Positions 16,295-23,732 of a stretch of 34,810 nucleotides of DNA are shown one piece after another; position 1 is the first letter of the stretch; the number at the start of each line of letters is the position of its first letter. The stretch comes from DASXYG01 sp036502625 (GTDB lineage: Bacteria > Actinomycetota > Actinomycetes > Streptosporangiales > Streptosporangiaceae): positions 1 to 34,810 of the forward strand of contig DASXYG010000010.1 in assembly GCA_036502625.1 (NCBI GenBank). Direction: 5' to 3'. Below the pieces are notes generated by a model. That model made no database searches. It saw only the letters and a list, made by a program, of their open reading frames with translations, and was not told where the DNA came from. The position numbers were made by a program, and so were the translations under genes.

Positions 16295-16326
16295 GGCGAT
16301 CCGGTCGCGCCGGGTCGAGGTGTGCG

Positions 16327-16332
16327 TAGACT
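16327..16332 (+). promoter_or_regulatory. -10 box, likely leaderless DUF3039 start
   Basis: TAGACT ends 7 bases before GTG 16340. There is no Shine-Dalgarno in front of that GTG, which fits a leaderless mRNA. Confidence 0.45.
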
Positions 16333-16339
16333 CGCGTGG

Positions 16340-16606
16340 GTGAGCACGCTTTCGATCACCAACAAGGTCCTCCCCGACAGCGAGACGAAGCCCGACCTCT
16401 CGCACGGCGACGACGGCGACCACGAGCGGTTCGCCCATTACGTCCAGCGCGACCGCATCATGGAGAGTGCGCTGTCCGGCGACCCCGTGATCGCGCTCTG
16501 CGGCAAGGTCTGGGTGCCGAACCGGGACCCCAAGAAGTTCCCGATCTGCCCGGAGTGCAAGGAGATCTACGAGGGCCTCTCCGGTGGCGGCGACGACGAC
16601 GAGTAG
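16340..16606 (+). CDS. DUF3039 domain protein
   Basis: The 88-residue soluble protein is characteristic of actinobacteria. The core GDHERFAHYVQRDRIMESAL, then VIALCGKVWVPNRDPKKFPICPEC, is diagnostic. Cys54, Cys70 and Cys73, with His29 and His33, could make a small zinc site, though this is inference. The function is unknown. The start is taken at GTG 16340 because the family begins near STL and a -10 box lies 7 bases upstream. The frame also opens at 16322. Its 3' end overlaps the SGNH hydrolase start by 23 bases. Confidence 0.85.
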   Translation: MSTLSITNKVLPDSETKPDLSHGDDGDHERFAHYVQRDRIMESALSGDPVIALCGKVWVPNRDPKKFPICPECKEIYEGLSGGGDDDE

Positions 16607-17318
16607 TCGTCCGGGCCCGGCGCGACCGGCCGCGTTCCTGATCGCGGCCGGGCTCGTGCTCACCGGGTGCGGGTCCGGGGGGACCACCGCGCGCCCGGCG
16701 CACACGGCGCCGCCGCGCCCGTCCGTCGCCTTCCTCGGCGACAGCTACACCGTCGGCGTGAACGACATGCCGACGTCCCGGACGTACGCGTCGGTGCTCG
16801 GCCGCGAGCAGGGCTGGCACACCACCGTCGCGGGCTACGCGCTCGCCGGGTTCGTCCACAAGGACCGCCACGGCCGCGACTACGCCGACCTCTTCCGCCG
16901 CGAGCTCGCCAACGTTCCCGCCCCGGACCTCCTGGTCATCGCCGGGGCGCACAACGACAGGACCGAGCCGCCGCGAATGGTGCGGGTGAAGGCGGCCGCG
17001 CTGCTCGCCGGCATCCACCGGCGCTGGCCGCGCACCCGGATGGTCGTGGTGGGGCCGATGTGGGGCGGCGACCCGACGAAGGCGGCGCTGCGCGTGCGCG
17101 ATTCCGTACGCTCGGCCGCGCGGTCGCGGCACGTCCCGTTCGTCGACCCGCTCGGCGAGCGGTGGATCACCGGCCACCAGCGCAAGGGCAAGCGCAAGGC
17201 CACCGGCAACGCCGCGCGCTACATCCTGCCCGACCGCACCCACCCGAACACCGCGGGCCACCGCTACTTCGCGACGCGGCTACGCGCCGACCTCGCGCGC
17301 CTCGGCCTCCCGCGCTGA
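16584..17318 (+). CDS. SGNH/GDSL-hydrolase lipoprotein
   Basis: This is a 244-residue protein with a lipoprotein signal (hydrophobic 17-26, then VLTGC with Cys29) and a Thr/Pro linker. Its SGNH fold has the nucleophile block FLGDSYTVG (Ser54), block III AGAHNDR (Asn) and the catalytic Asp/His near the end (PDRTHPNTAGH). Members hydrolyse esters (lipids, acylated sugars, cell-wall acetyl groups); the substrate here is unknown. GTG 16584 lies inside the DUF3039 gene and has GAGGG at about 8 bases. The 3' end overlaps the convergent HxlR gene by 39 bases. Confidence 0.83.
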   Translation: MAATTTSSRPGPARPAAFLIAAGLVLTGCGSGGTTARPAHTAPPRPSVAFLGDSYTVGVNDMPTSRTYASVLGREQGWHTTVAGYALAGFVHKDRHGRDYADLFRRELANVPAPDLLVIAGAHNDRTEPPRMVRVKAAALLAGIHRRWPRTRMVVVGPMWGGDPTKAALRVRDSVRSAARSRHVPFVDPLGERWITGHQRKGKRKATGNAARYILPDRTHPNTAGHRYFATRLRADLARLGLPR

Positions 17319-17834
17319 CCCCACCGGCGCCAGCAGGCGGTGCGGGGCGCGCAGCTCCAGGCTGACGGCGTCGGTGCGCGTGGAGTCGAGGCCGGGGCCC
17401 GGCGTCATCTCGATCTCCTCAAGCGCCACCCGGCCGCAGTGCGGGCACGCGCCGGCGCCGTCGAGCTCCCGGCCGCACGCCCCCGCGTGGTGGAAGATCC
17501 GGCACGGGCCGTCGCCGGTCAGGTGGTCGTCGGCCCACGAGGAGAGCGCGACGATGATCGGCCAGAGCTGCCGCCCGCTGTCGGACAGGACGTACTCGTC
17601 GCGCGGCGGCGCCTCGGAGTAGCGGACGCGGTCGAGCACGCCGGCCTCGGTGAGCCGGTGCAGCCGGTCCGACAGGACGGCGCGCGGGGTGTCGAGCCGG
17701 GCCAGGAAGTCGCTGTAGCGGCGGACGCCGTAGATGGCGTCGCGCACGATCAGCAGCGTCCACCGTTCGCCGAGCAGCTCGAGGGCGCGCGCCAGCGAAC
17801 AGCTCTGCCCTTCGTAGTCCTTGCCGAGCGCCAT
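17280..17834 (-). CDS. HxlR-family regulator of the adjacent exporter
   Basis: The 184-residue protein has the HxlR winged helix (SCSLARALELLGERWTLLIVRDAIYGVRRYSDF, then LSDRLHRLTEAGVLDRVRYSE, and the wing PPRDEYVLSDSGRQLWP). A C-terminal extension carries Cys pairs (CRIFHHAGACGRELDGAGACPHCG) that look like a small metal or redox site. ATG 17834 has GGGGGTAGG about 9 bases upstream. The in-frame ATG 17864 would place that ribosome site inside the coding region and the operator at its 5' end, so it is less likely. It is divergent from a drug-exporter gene, with paired operator repeats between, which suggests local repression relieved by a ligand or oxidation. Confidence 0.86.
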   Translation of the reverse strand: MALGKDYEGQSCSLARALELLGERWTLLIVRDAIYGVRRYSDFLARLDTPRAVLSDRLHRLTEAGVLDRVRYSEAPPRDEYVLSDSGRQLWPIIVALSSWADDHLTGDGPCRIFHHAGACGRELDGAGACPHCGRVALEEIEMTPGPGLDSTRTDAVSLELRAPHRLLAPVGSAREAEAREVGA

Positions 17835-17858
17835 AGCCGACAGCCTACCCCCAGGTGT

Positions 17859-17911
17859 GTTCATTCACCGAACCGACTCGTGCTACGGTGAGCGAGTTCA
17901 TTGACCGAACC
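17859..17911. promoter_or_regulatory. Paired 16-bp operator repeats (HxlR/MFS)
   Basis: GTTCATTCACCGAACC (17859-17874) and GTTCATTGACCGAACC (17896-17911) match at 15 of 16 bases and are 37 bases apart, start to start. Each is itself a dyad, GTTC-N7-GAAC. They fill the gap between the divergent HxlR and exporter genes and are very probably the HxlR binding sites. Confidence 0.75.
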
Positions 17912-17921
17912 AAGGGGTGAA

Positions 17922-19325
17922 ATGGTGGAGACCGCCGTGTCGCCGAGCCGTACGGGCCGGGTGGCGCCCGTACGGACGAATGCGACCGCCACGCTGGTGA
18001 TCGGGTGCGCGGCCGTGCTGCTGGTACTGCTGGCGTACAACGCGCCGCTCGCCGCCGTGCCGCAGATGGCGGCGTCCCTCGGCGCGGGGATGTCCGGCCA
18101 GACGTGGATCATGAACGGGATGGTGCTCGGGCTCGCGGTGTCGATGCTGATCGCGGGCAGCGTCGCGGACGACTACGGGCGGCGCCGGGTGTTCCTCATC
18201 GGCACGGGGCTGTTCGCGGCGTCGCTGGCCGCGGGGGTGGCCGCGCCGTCGACCGCGCTGTTCGTCGTCCTGCGCGTCCTCCAGGGGCTGGGCGCGGCGG
18301 CGATGCTGACGGCGAGCACGGGGCTGATCGTCAACGCCCACCCGGTCGGCCCGGGGCGCGTCCGGGCGATCGGGCTGTGGAGCGCGATGATCGGCCTGGG
18401 CATCGCGGTCGGCCCGCTGGTGTCGGCGTCGCTGGCCACCGCGTGGAGCTGGCGGGCGTGCTACGGCATCTACGCGGTGGCCGCGCTGGCGATCGTCGTG
18501 GCCACGCCGCGCCTGGTGCCGGAGTCGCGCGCCGAGCACCGGCAGACCATCGACGTCCCCGGCGTGGTCACGCTGGCGGCCGGCATGGCGCTGCTGCTCA
18601 CGGCCTTGACGGAGGCGCGCAGCGGGTGGCTGCGGCCGGAGGTGGCGATCCTGTTCGGCGGCGCCGCGGTGGTGCTCGCCGGGTTCGTCGTCATCGAGTG
18701 GCGGCGGCGCGCGCCGATGCTCGACCCGCGGCTGTTCCGGTCGCCGGCGTTCGTCGTGGCGACCATCGGCGCGCTGGTCACCGGGCTCGCGGTGATCGGG
18801 TTCGTCTCGTACCTGCCGACGGTGTTCCAGCGGTCGCTCGGGATGTCCGCGCTGAGCGCCGTGGCGCCGGTGGTCGTGTGGGCGGGCGTGTCGTTCCTGG
18901 TCTCGCTGCAGGCGCGGCGGCTGGCGGTGGCCGCGCGCTGGCAGATCGCCGCGGGCCTGGCGCTGGCCGCGGTCGCGTACGCGGTGATGCTGGGCGCGGT
19001 GGACGCGGGCGCGGTGGGCCGGCTGTACGCCGGGTTCGTGATCAGCGGCGTCGGCAGCGGGCTGATCAACGCGTCGCTGGCGCGGATGGCCGTGGAGAGC
19101 GTGCCGGCCGGGCGGGGGAGCATGGGCGCCGGCGCCAACCAGACGGCGCGCTACCTCGGGTCGAGCGCGGGCCTGGCGATCACGGTCGTGCTGGCCACCA
19201 GCGCGTCCGGCGGCGGCCCGGCGCACGCGCTCGCGCACGGCACGGACATCGCGATGATCGTCGCGCTGGCGCTCACGGTCGCGGGCGCGCTGACCGCCGC
19301 GGTGGTCAGGCCGCGTACGGCCTGA
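17922..19325 (+). CDS. MFS multidrug exporter (DHA2, 14-TM)
   Basis: This is a 467-residue membrane protein in which I count fourteen hydrophobic segments, the DHA2 (EmrB/QacA) layout of proton-driven drug exporters. The loop after segment 2 has GSVADDYGRRRVFLIG, the MFS motif A. Segment 5 carries the glycine-rich exporter signature (IGLGIAVGPLVSASLA). ATG 17922 follows AAGGGG at 5-6 bases. The second operator repeat ends 10 bases before the start, so bound HxlR would block expression. The substrate is unknown. Confidence 0.88.
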   Translation: MVETAVSPSRTGRVAPVRTNATATLVIGCAAVLLVLLAYNAPLAAVPQMAASLGAGMSGQTWIMNGMVLGLAVSMLIAGSVADDYGRRRVFLIGTGLFAASLAAGVAAPSTALFVVLRVLQGLGAAAMLTASTGLIVNAHPVGPGRVRAIGLWSAMIGLGIAVGPLVSASLATAWSWRACYGIYAVAALAIVVATPRLVPESRAEHRQTIDVPGVVTLAAGMALLLTALTEARSGWLRPEVAILFGGAAVVLAGFVVIEWRRRAPMLDPRLFRSPAFVVATIGALVTGLAVIGFVSYLPTVFQRSLGMSALSAVAPVVVWAGVSFLVSLQARRLAVAARWQIAAGLALAAVAYAVMLGAVDAGAVGRLYAGFVISGVGSGLINASLARMAVESVPAGRGSMGAGANQTARYLGSSAGLAITVVLATSASGGGPAHALAHGTDIAMIVALALTVAGALTAAVVRPRTA

Positions 19326-19330
19326 CCACC
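19301..19330. terminator. Bidirectional 12-bp hairpin terminator
   Basis: GGTGGTCAGGCC (19301-19312) and GGCCTGACCACC (19319-19330) are perfect complements around the loop GCGTAC. The hairpin covers the stop codon of the MFS gene and lies 14 bases from the stop of the convergent ABC permease gene, so it can serve both. Confidence 0.75.
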
Positions 19331-19343
19331 CGCCGCGCGCGTG

Positions 19344-20549
19344 CTACAGCGTGCGCAGCGCCTCGGTCGGCGGCATCCGGGCGGCGCGGATGGCCGGGAG
19401 CAGGCCGGCGACACCGCCGATGACCAGCGACGCGGCCAGGCCGCCCGCCCACGCGAGCGGCGGCACCACCACCGCCCATCCGCGGGTCGCCGCGTAGATC
19501 CACGTGGCGGCCGCGCCGAACAGCACGCCCGCGGCGCCGCCCAGCACCGACAGCAGCAGCGCCTCGCCGAGGAACTGCACCCGGATGTGCGCGCGGGTGG
19601 AGCCGAGCGCGCGGCGCAGCCCGATCTCGCCGCGCCGCTCCAGGACGGAGATCACCATGATGTTGGCGACCCCGACGCCGCCGACCAGCAGCGCGACGGC
19701 GCCGAGCCCGAGGAACAGGCTGGTCAGCGTGGAGCTGGCCTGGGCGCGCGCGACGAGCGCGGCGGACGGCTGGCTGACGGTGATCTCGGACGGCGACTCC
19801 GGGTTCGCCGTCGCGGCGAGCACGCCCTGGACGGCCTGGACCTGGTCGACGACGGCCCGTACGTACAGCTCGCCGGGGTGGCCGTCGAAGTCGAGGTACT
19901 TCTCCGCGGCCGGGAACCCGACGAGCACCGAGCTGTCGATCTCCGGGGCCAGCGGGTCGGCCGCGAGGATGCCGGCCAGGTAGAACCAGTGGTTGCCGAT
20001 CCAGACCTTCTGGCCGCCGGTGACCTGGCCGAACCCGAGCTGCTTCGCGGCCTGGGCGCCGAGCACGGCGACCGGCTGGCGTTCGGTGGCCGCGTTGAGG
20101 TAGCGGCCCGAGACCACCCGTGTGCCGACCGTCTGCGGCAGGCCGATGCTGGCCGCCTTCACCGAGATGCCGCCGGTCTGGATCTTCGGGATCAGCGGGG
20201 TGCGGTACACGCTCTGCCCGGTCTCGCCCGTCTGCGCGACCGCGGTGACCGGCGGGATCCGGCCGATCATCGACGCCGCCGCGACCGGCATCTTGGCCGC
20301 GTCGCCGGTGATGGACGATCCGCTCGTCGCCGTCAGCAGGTTGGTGCCGAGCCGGTCGATCTGGGCGAGCAGCCCGGCCGAGGACGACGCCGACAGGCCG
20401 AGCACGGCGACCAGCGCGGCGACGCCGATCGCGATGCCGAGCGCCGACAGGCCCGCGCGCAGCCGCCGCGTACGCAGGCCCGCGGTGGCCACGCGGAACA
20501 GGTCGGCGGGGCGGAGCCGGGACGGGGGGAGCCCGCCGTTGCCGTTCAC
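19344..20549 (-). CDS. ABC transporter permease, MacB/FtsX type
   Basis: The 401-residue permease has one N-terminal span (~33-55: GLSALGIAIGVAALVAVLGLS), a large extracytoplasmic MacB-like domain (~60-270) and three C-terminal spans (near 278-305, 325-352 and 360-385). The ERRGEIGLRRALG segment before the second span is typical of the FtsX-type fold. Such proteins do not form a pore but move substrates by mechanotransmission with an adaptor protein. The start codon overlaps the ATPase stop (ATGA), and the gene is last in a four-gene operon. Confidence 0.9.
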   Translation of the reverse strand: MNGNGGLPPSRLRPADLFRVATAGLRTRRLRAGLSALGIAIGVAALVAVLGLSASSSAGLLAQIDRLGTNLLTATSGSSITGDAAKMPVAAASMIGRIPPVTAVAQTGETGQSVYRTPLIPKIQTGGISVKAASIGLPQTVGTRVVSGRYLNAATERQPVAVLGAQAAKQLGFGQVTGGQKVWIGNHWFYLAGILAADPLAPEIDSSVLVGFPAAEKYLDFDGHPGELYVRAVVDQVQAVQGVLAATANPESPSEITVSQPSAALVARAQASSTLTSLFLGLGAVALLVGGVGVANIMVISVLERRGEIGLRRALGSTRAHIRVQFLGEALLLSVLGGAAGVLFGAAATWIYAATRGWAVVVPPLAWAGGLAASLVIGGVAGLLPAIRAARMPPTEALRTL

Positions 20550-21265
20550 CGCCGCGCCACCAGGGTGTCGCCGTTCGGCGCGACGGCATTGTCGGCGACG
20601 ATCCGCCCGTCAAGGACGTCCACGCGGCGCGGCATCCGGTCCGCGAGCGCGGTGTCGTGGGTGATCACCACGATCGTGCTCCCCGACGCGTGCAGGTCGA
20701 GCAGCAGCTCGATGATGCTCGCGCCCGTACGGCTGTCCAGGTTCCCGGTCGGCTCGTCGGCCAGCACGATCGACGGGCGGCCGACGAGCGCGCGGGCGAT
20801 CGCGACGCGCTGCCGCTGGCCGCCGGACAGCATCGTGGGCCGGGCCTGCGCGCGGTCCGCGAGGCCGACCCGGTCCAGCGCCTCGGTGGCCAGCCGCCGC
20901 CGCTCGGCGACCGGCACCCCGGCGTACAGCAGCCCGTTGCCGACGTTGTCCAGCAGCGTGGCGTGCTCGGTGAGGTGGAACTGCTGGAAGACGAACCCGA
21001 TGCGGTACGCGCGCAGCGCGGCGAGCCGCTGGTCGGACAGCTCGGCGACGGCCAGGCCCGTGACCCGTACGGTGCCGCTGGTCGGCCGGTCCAGGGTGCC
21101 GATGACGTGCAGCAGCGTCGACTTGCCCGAGCCGGACGGCCCGGCGATGGCCAGCATCTCGCCGTCGCGCACGGTCAGGTCCACCCCGCGCAGCGCCTCC
21201 ACCGGCGGGCTGCCCGGGTACGTCTTCGTGACGCCGGCCAGTTCGAGTACCGCGGCCGCCGTCAT
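20546..21265 (-). CDS. ABC transporter ATP-binding protein (MacB/LolD type)
   Basis: The 239-residue ATPase has Walker A GPSGSGKS (42-49), a Q-loop (FVFQQFHL, ~91-98), the signature LSGGQRQR (146-153), Walker B VLADEP (~167-172) followed by TGNLD, and the switch His in VVITHD. The PTGNLDSRTG segment places it in the MacB/LolD/FtsE group that pairs with FtsX-like permeases. Its start and stop overlap the adaptor and permease genes by 4 bases each, so the subunits are made by coupled translation. Confidence 0.92.
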   Translation of the reverse strand: MTAAAVLELAGVTKTYPGSPPVEALRGVDLTVRDGEMLAIAGPSGSGKSTLLHVIGTLDRPTSGTVRVTGLAVAELSDQRLAALRAYRIGFVFQQFHLTEHATLLDNVGNGLLYAGVPVAERRRLATEALDRVGLADRAQARPTMLSGGQRQRVAIARALVGRPSIVLADEPTGNLDSRTGASIIELLLDLHASGSTIVVITHDTALADRMPRRVDVLDGRIVADNAVAPNGDTLVARR

Positions 21266-22422
21266 GACGCGGCCACCACGATCGTCTGCCCGGCCCGCAG
21301 GTCGGTGCCGGTGACCTGGACGAGGCCCGCCGAGTCGTCGAAGACGCCGGTGCTGACGGGCACCAGGGTGTGCCGCTTGCTCGCGTCGACGGTCTCCACG
21401 GCGTAGCCGCCGCCGGTGGTGGCGAGCAGCGCGGTCACCGGGACGACCAGCGCGTCCTTCACCCGGTTCGTGGTGATCTCCACCTGCACGGGGCCCTGGT
21501 CGACGTGGCCGGTCGCCTTCGGGTGGTCCGGCGTGATCTCGACCTCGATGGTCGGCGACGGGCTGGCGCCGGAGTCCGGGCTGCTGGACGGCGACGTGGC
21601 CACCGTGCCCACCTTCGTGACCCGGCCCGGGGTCGTGTCGTTGTTCGGCATCGTGATCGCGACCTTGTCGCCCTTCTTCACCTCGGACTGCTCGGCGGCG
21701 TCCAGGTCGATCGTGACCTCACGCGTCGTGGACGTGCCCTTGAGCACGGGCCCGTTCGCCGCGCCGCCGGCCGTGCCGGGCACCGCCGTGACGCGCACCG
21801 CGGTGGGCAGGAACACGGCCTGGCCGAGGTGCAGGACGCCGTCCTCGGTGACGCCCATGTCGTCCTGGAGCCGCTGCACGGCGTCGGCGGTGGCCGCGCC
21901 GTAGTAGTCCGACGACGGGTCGATCTGGGCGTCGCTGGCGTAGTCGAGGGCGACGAGCGCGCGGTTGAGCTCCTCGACGTCCGGGCCGCTCACGCCGTCG
22001 GCGAGGTCGCGGTACGCGGGGGTGTGCCCGTACAGGAGCTTCACCGGGTCGCCGTCCACGCGGTACGCCGTGCCGCCCTCGCGGATGACCTTCCCGATCT
22101 CCGGAACCCAGGTCAGCGTGCCGCGCGACGTGGCGAGCACGGTGTAGGCGCCCGAGTAGCCCAGCAGCCCGTCGACCTGCTCGCGCGCCGTCAGGTCGTG
22201 CCGGGCGACCGTGGCGGTGCTGGTGGGCCCGCCGCTGTACGTGCGGTCGGCGACCGGTTCGGGCGCCCACATCCGGGAGATCCGCGGCCACCCGGCCGCC
22301 ACGCCGCCGCCGGCCACCACGACCACCAGCGCGACCGCCGTGATCAGGCGCCACCGGCGCGGCTTCCGTGTGCGGGTGCGGCCGCCCGGATCCGTACGGC
22401 CGGGGGCGCCGACGGACGTCAC
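21262..22422 (-). CDS. Membrane-anchored adaptor with peptidoglycan-binding domain
   Basis: This is a 386-residue HlyD/RND-like periplasmic-adaptor relative. It has a basic N-terminus (RTRTRKPRRWR), one membrane anchor (~25-48), a barrel/lipoyl-type region and an inserted peptidoglycan-binding-1-like module (GPDVEELNRALVALDYAS..., then YYGAATADAVQRLQDDMGVTEDG, ~residues 135-185). Beta-barrel and C-terminal membrane-proximal parts follow. Only the GTG at 22422 fits: it overlaps the lipoprotein stop (GTGA) and precedes the anchor. The longer open frame back to 22914 is a shadow of the lipoprotein gene. In a cell without an outer membrane, the adaptor probably links the ABC permease to the cell wall. 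Confidence 0.85.
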   Translation of the reverse strand: MTSVGAPGRTDPGGRTRTRKPRRWRLITAVALVVVVAGGGVAAGWPRISRMWAPEPVADRTYSGGPTSTATVARHDLTAREQVDGLLGYSGAYTVLATSRGTLTWVPEIGKVIREGGTAYRVDGDPVKLLYGHTPAYRDLADGVSGPDVEELNRALVALDYASDAQIDPSSDYYGAATADAVQRLQDDMGVTEDGVLHLGQAVFLPTAVRVTAVPGTAGGAANGPVLKGTSTTREVTIDLDAAEQSEVKKGDKVAITMPNNDTTPGRVTKVGTVATSPSSSPDSGASPSPTIEVEITPDHPKATGHVDQGPVQVEITTNRVKDALVVPVTALLATTGGGYAVETVDASKRHTLVPVSTGVFDDSAGLVQVTGTDLRAGQTIVVAAS

Positions 22423-22991
22423 GGCTTGCCGGCCTTGACCAGCATGCCGCCGCCCGGCGACTTGGACTTGCACGCCTGGAGCGCCTTCTGGAACGCCGGC
22501 GACTGCGGGGAGATGCCGGTGCCGCTGAAGTCGATCGTGAGGGCGCTGCCGTTGTTCTTCGGGTCGGGGAAGTTGGGCACGCCGTGCGCGCGGATGCAGG
22601 ACGCCCAGGGGGCGATCTTGGTGGCGTCCACCTTGGGGCCGTCGCCGTTGGCGGAGTTGCCGGGCTGGAGGCTGTGGCAGGCCTGCTGCGCGGCCTGGTA
22701 CTGCGGCGACGAGGCGACCTTCTTGTCCAGCTTCATCTGGATGCCGCCGCCGGCGCGCTTCGGGTCGGGGAAGCCCGCGACGCCGTGCTTGCGCATGCAC
22801 TTCGCGTAGTTGAGGGCCTGCTGGAAGGGGTCGCCGCTCTTCGCGGCCGTCGATTCCGTGGGCTTGGCCGTCCCCTGCGCGACCTTTGGGCCGTCGGAGG
22901 AGCCCGCCGAGCACGCGGTGGCCAGGACCGCGGTCAGCAGCAGGGGAACGGAGGCGAGGGCGCGGAGCCGCGCCGTACGAGTCGTGGTCAT
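22419..22991 (-). CDS. Lipoprotein with two Cys/FPDP modules
   Basis: The 190-residue secreted lipoprotein has a signal peptide and lipobox (AVLATAC, Cys27), then a Ser/Thr/Lys linker. Two copies of one module follow: residues ~62-107 (YAKCMRKHGVAGFPDPK ... QAAQQACHSL) and ~129-176 (WASCIRAHGVPNFPDPK ... KALQACKSK). Each has a Cys pair 40-42 residues apart (65/105 and 132/174), likely a disulphide. I know of similar uncharacterised lipoproteins in actinomycete ABC-export operons but no function. It is the first gene of the operon, so it may be a substrate-binding or sensing part of the exporter. It is divergent from the response regulator. Confidence 0.85.
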   Translation of the reverse strand: MTTTRTARLRALASVPLLLTAVLATACSAGSSDGPKVAQGTAKPTESTAAKSGDPFQQALNYAKCMRKHGVAGFPDPKRAGGGIQMKLDKKVASSPQYQAAQQACHSLQPGNSANGDGPKVDATKIAPWASCIRAHGVPNFPDPKNNGSALTIDFSGTGISPQSPAFQKALQACKSKSPGGGMLVKAGKP

Positions 22992-23038
22992 GGCAGCGGT
23001 TCTACCGAGCGGGCGGTTTCACGACGGGAACGCGTGCT

Positions 23039-23054
23039 GTTACTCCGGTGTAAC
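23039..23054. promoter_or_regulatory. GTTAC-N6-GTAAC dyad between export operon and two-component genes
   Basis: GTTACTCCGGTGTAAC is a dyad with perfect 5-base arms in the 87-base gap between the divergent lipoprotein and response-regulator genes. A looser partner also exists: GCGGTTTCAC (23013-23022) is complementary at 9 of 10 positions to 23048-23057. It is a good candidate site for the neighbouring regulator. Confidence 0.4.
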
Positions 23055-23066
23055 CGCCGAGCTGGA

Positions 23067-23072
23067 CATACT
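23067..23072 (+). promoter_or_regulatory. -10 box, likely leaderless response-regulator start
   Basis: CATACT ends 6 bases before ATG 23079, and no Shine-Dalgarno is present. Confidence 0.4.
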
Positions 23073-23078
23073 TGGACG

Positions 23079-23732
23079 ATGCGGGTGCTCATCGTGGAAG
23101 ACCACCGGGAGCTGGCCGAGACCGTGGCCACCGGCCTGCGGCGTGAGGGCATGGCCGTGGACCTCGCCGCGGACGGGGAGGCCGCGCTCGACCTCGCCGT
23201 CCTGTACGACTATGACGTGGTGGTGCTCGACCGCGACCTCCCGAAGGTGCACGGCGACGACGTGTGCCGGCGGCTGGTCGGCGCGGGCGGGCGGGCGCGG
23301 GTGCTGATGCTCACCGCGGCGTCCACCATCGCCGACCGGGTGGACGGCCTCGGCCTCGGCGCCGACGACTACCTCACCAAGCCGTTCGCGTTCGCCGAGC
23401 TGGTGGCGCGCGTACGGGCGCTGGCGCGGCGGTCGCGCCCGGTGGCCCCGCCCGTCCTGACGTACGCCGACATCAGCCTGGACACCGCGCAGCGTGTGGC
23501 GCGCCGGGCCGGGCGGCGGCTCGACCTCTCACCGAAGGAGCTGGCCGTGCTGGAGATCCTGCTGAACGCCGAGGGCACGGTGGTGTCCGCGGAAGAGCTG
23601 CTGGACCGCGCGTGGGACTCCGCGGCCGACCCGTTCACGAACACCGTGAAGGTGACGGTCAGCCGCCTGCGCCGCAAGCTGGGCGACCCGCCCGTCGTGG
23701 AGACGGTGCCCCATGCCGGCTACCGGATCTGA
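23079..23732 (+). CDS. OmpR-family response regulator
   Basis: The 217-residue regulator has a receiver domain (1-115) with the acidic pocket ED (7-8), phospho-acceptor Asp51 (VVVLDRDLP) and the conserved Lys in DYLTKPF. It ends with an OmpR/PhoB winged helix (~125-215: LSPKELAVLEILL ... NTVKVTVSRLRRKLG ... VETVPHAGYRI). The start is at ATG 23079 because the protein begins MRVLIVEDH; the open frame upstream is noncoding. It overlaps the kinase gene by 20 bases and is divergent from the ABC-export operon, its most likely target. Confidence 0.92.
   Translation: MRVLIVEDHRELAETVATGLRREGMAVDLAADGEAALDLAVLYDYDVVVLDRDLPKVHGDDVCRRLVGAGGRARVLMLTAASTIADRVDGLGLGADDYLTKPFAFAELVARVRALARRSRPVAPPVLTYADISLDTAQRVARRAGRRLDLSPKELAVLEILLNAEGTVVSAEELLDRAWDSAADPFTNTVKVTVSRLRRKLGDPPVVETVPHAGYRI

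Noticed and set aside
22423..22914. Extension of the adaptor protein upstream of 22422
   Set aside because: It overlaps the lipoprotein gene out of frame, and the GTGA overlap marks the true start.
22368..23078. Extension of the response regulator upstream of 23079
   Set aside because: It is antisense to the adaptor and lipoprotein genes, and receiver domains begin at MRVLIVEDH.
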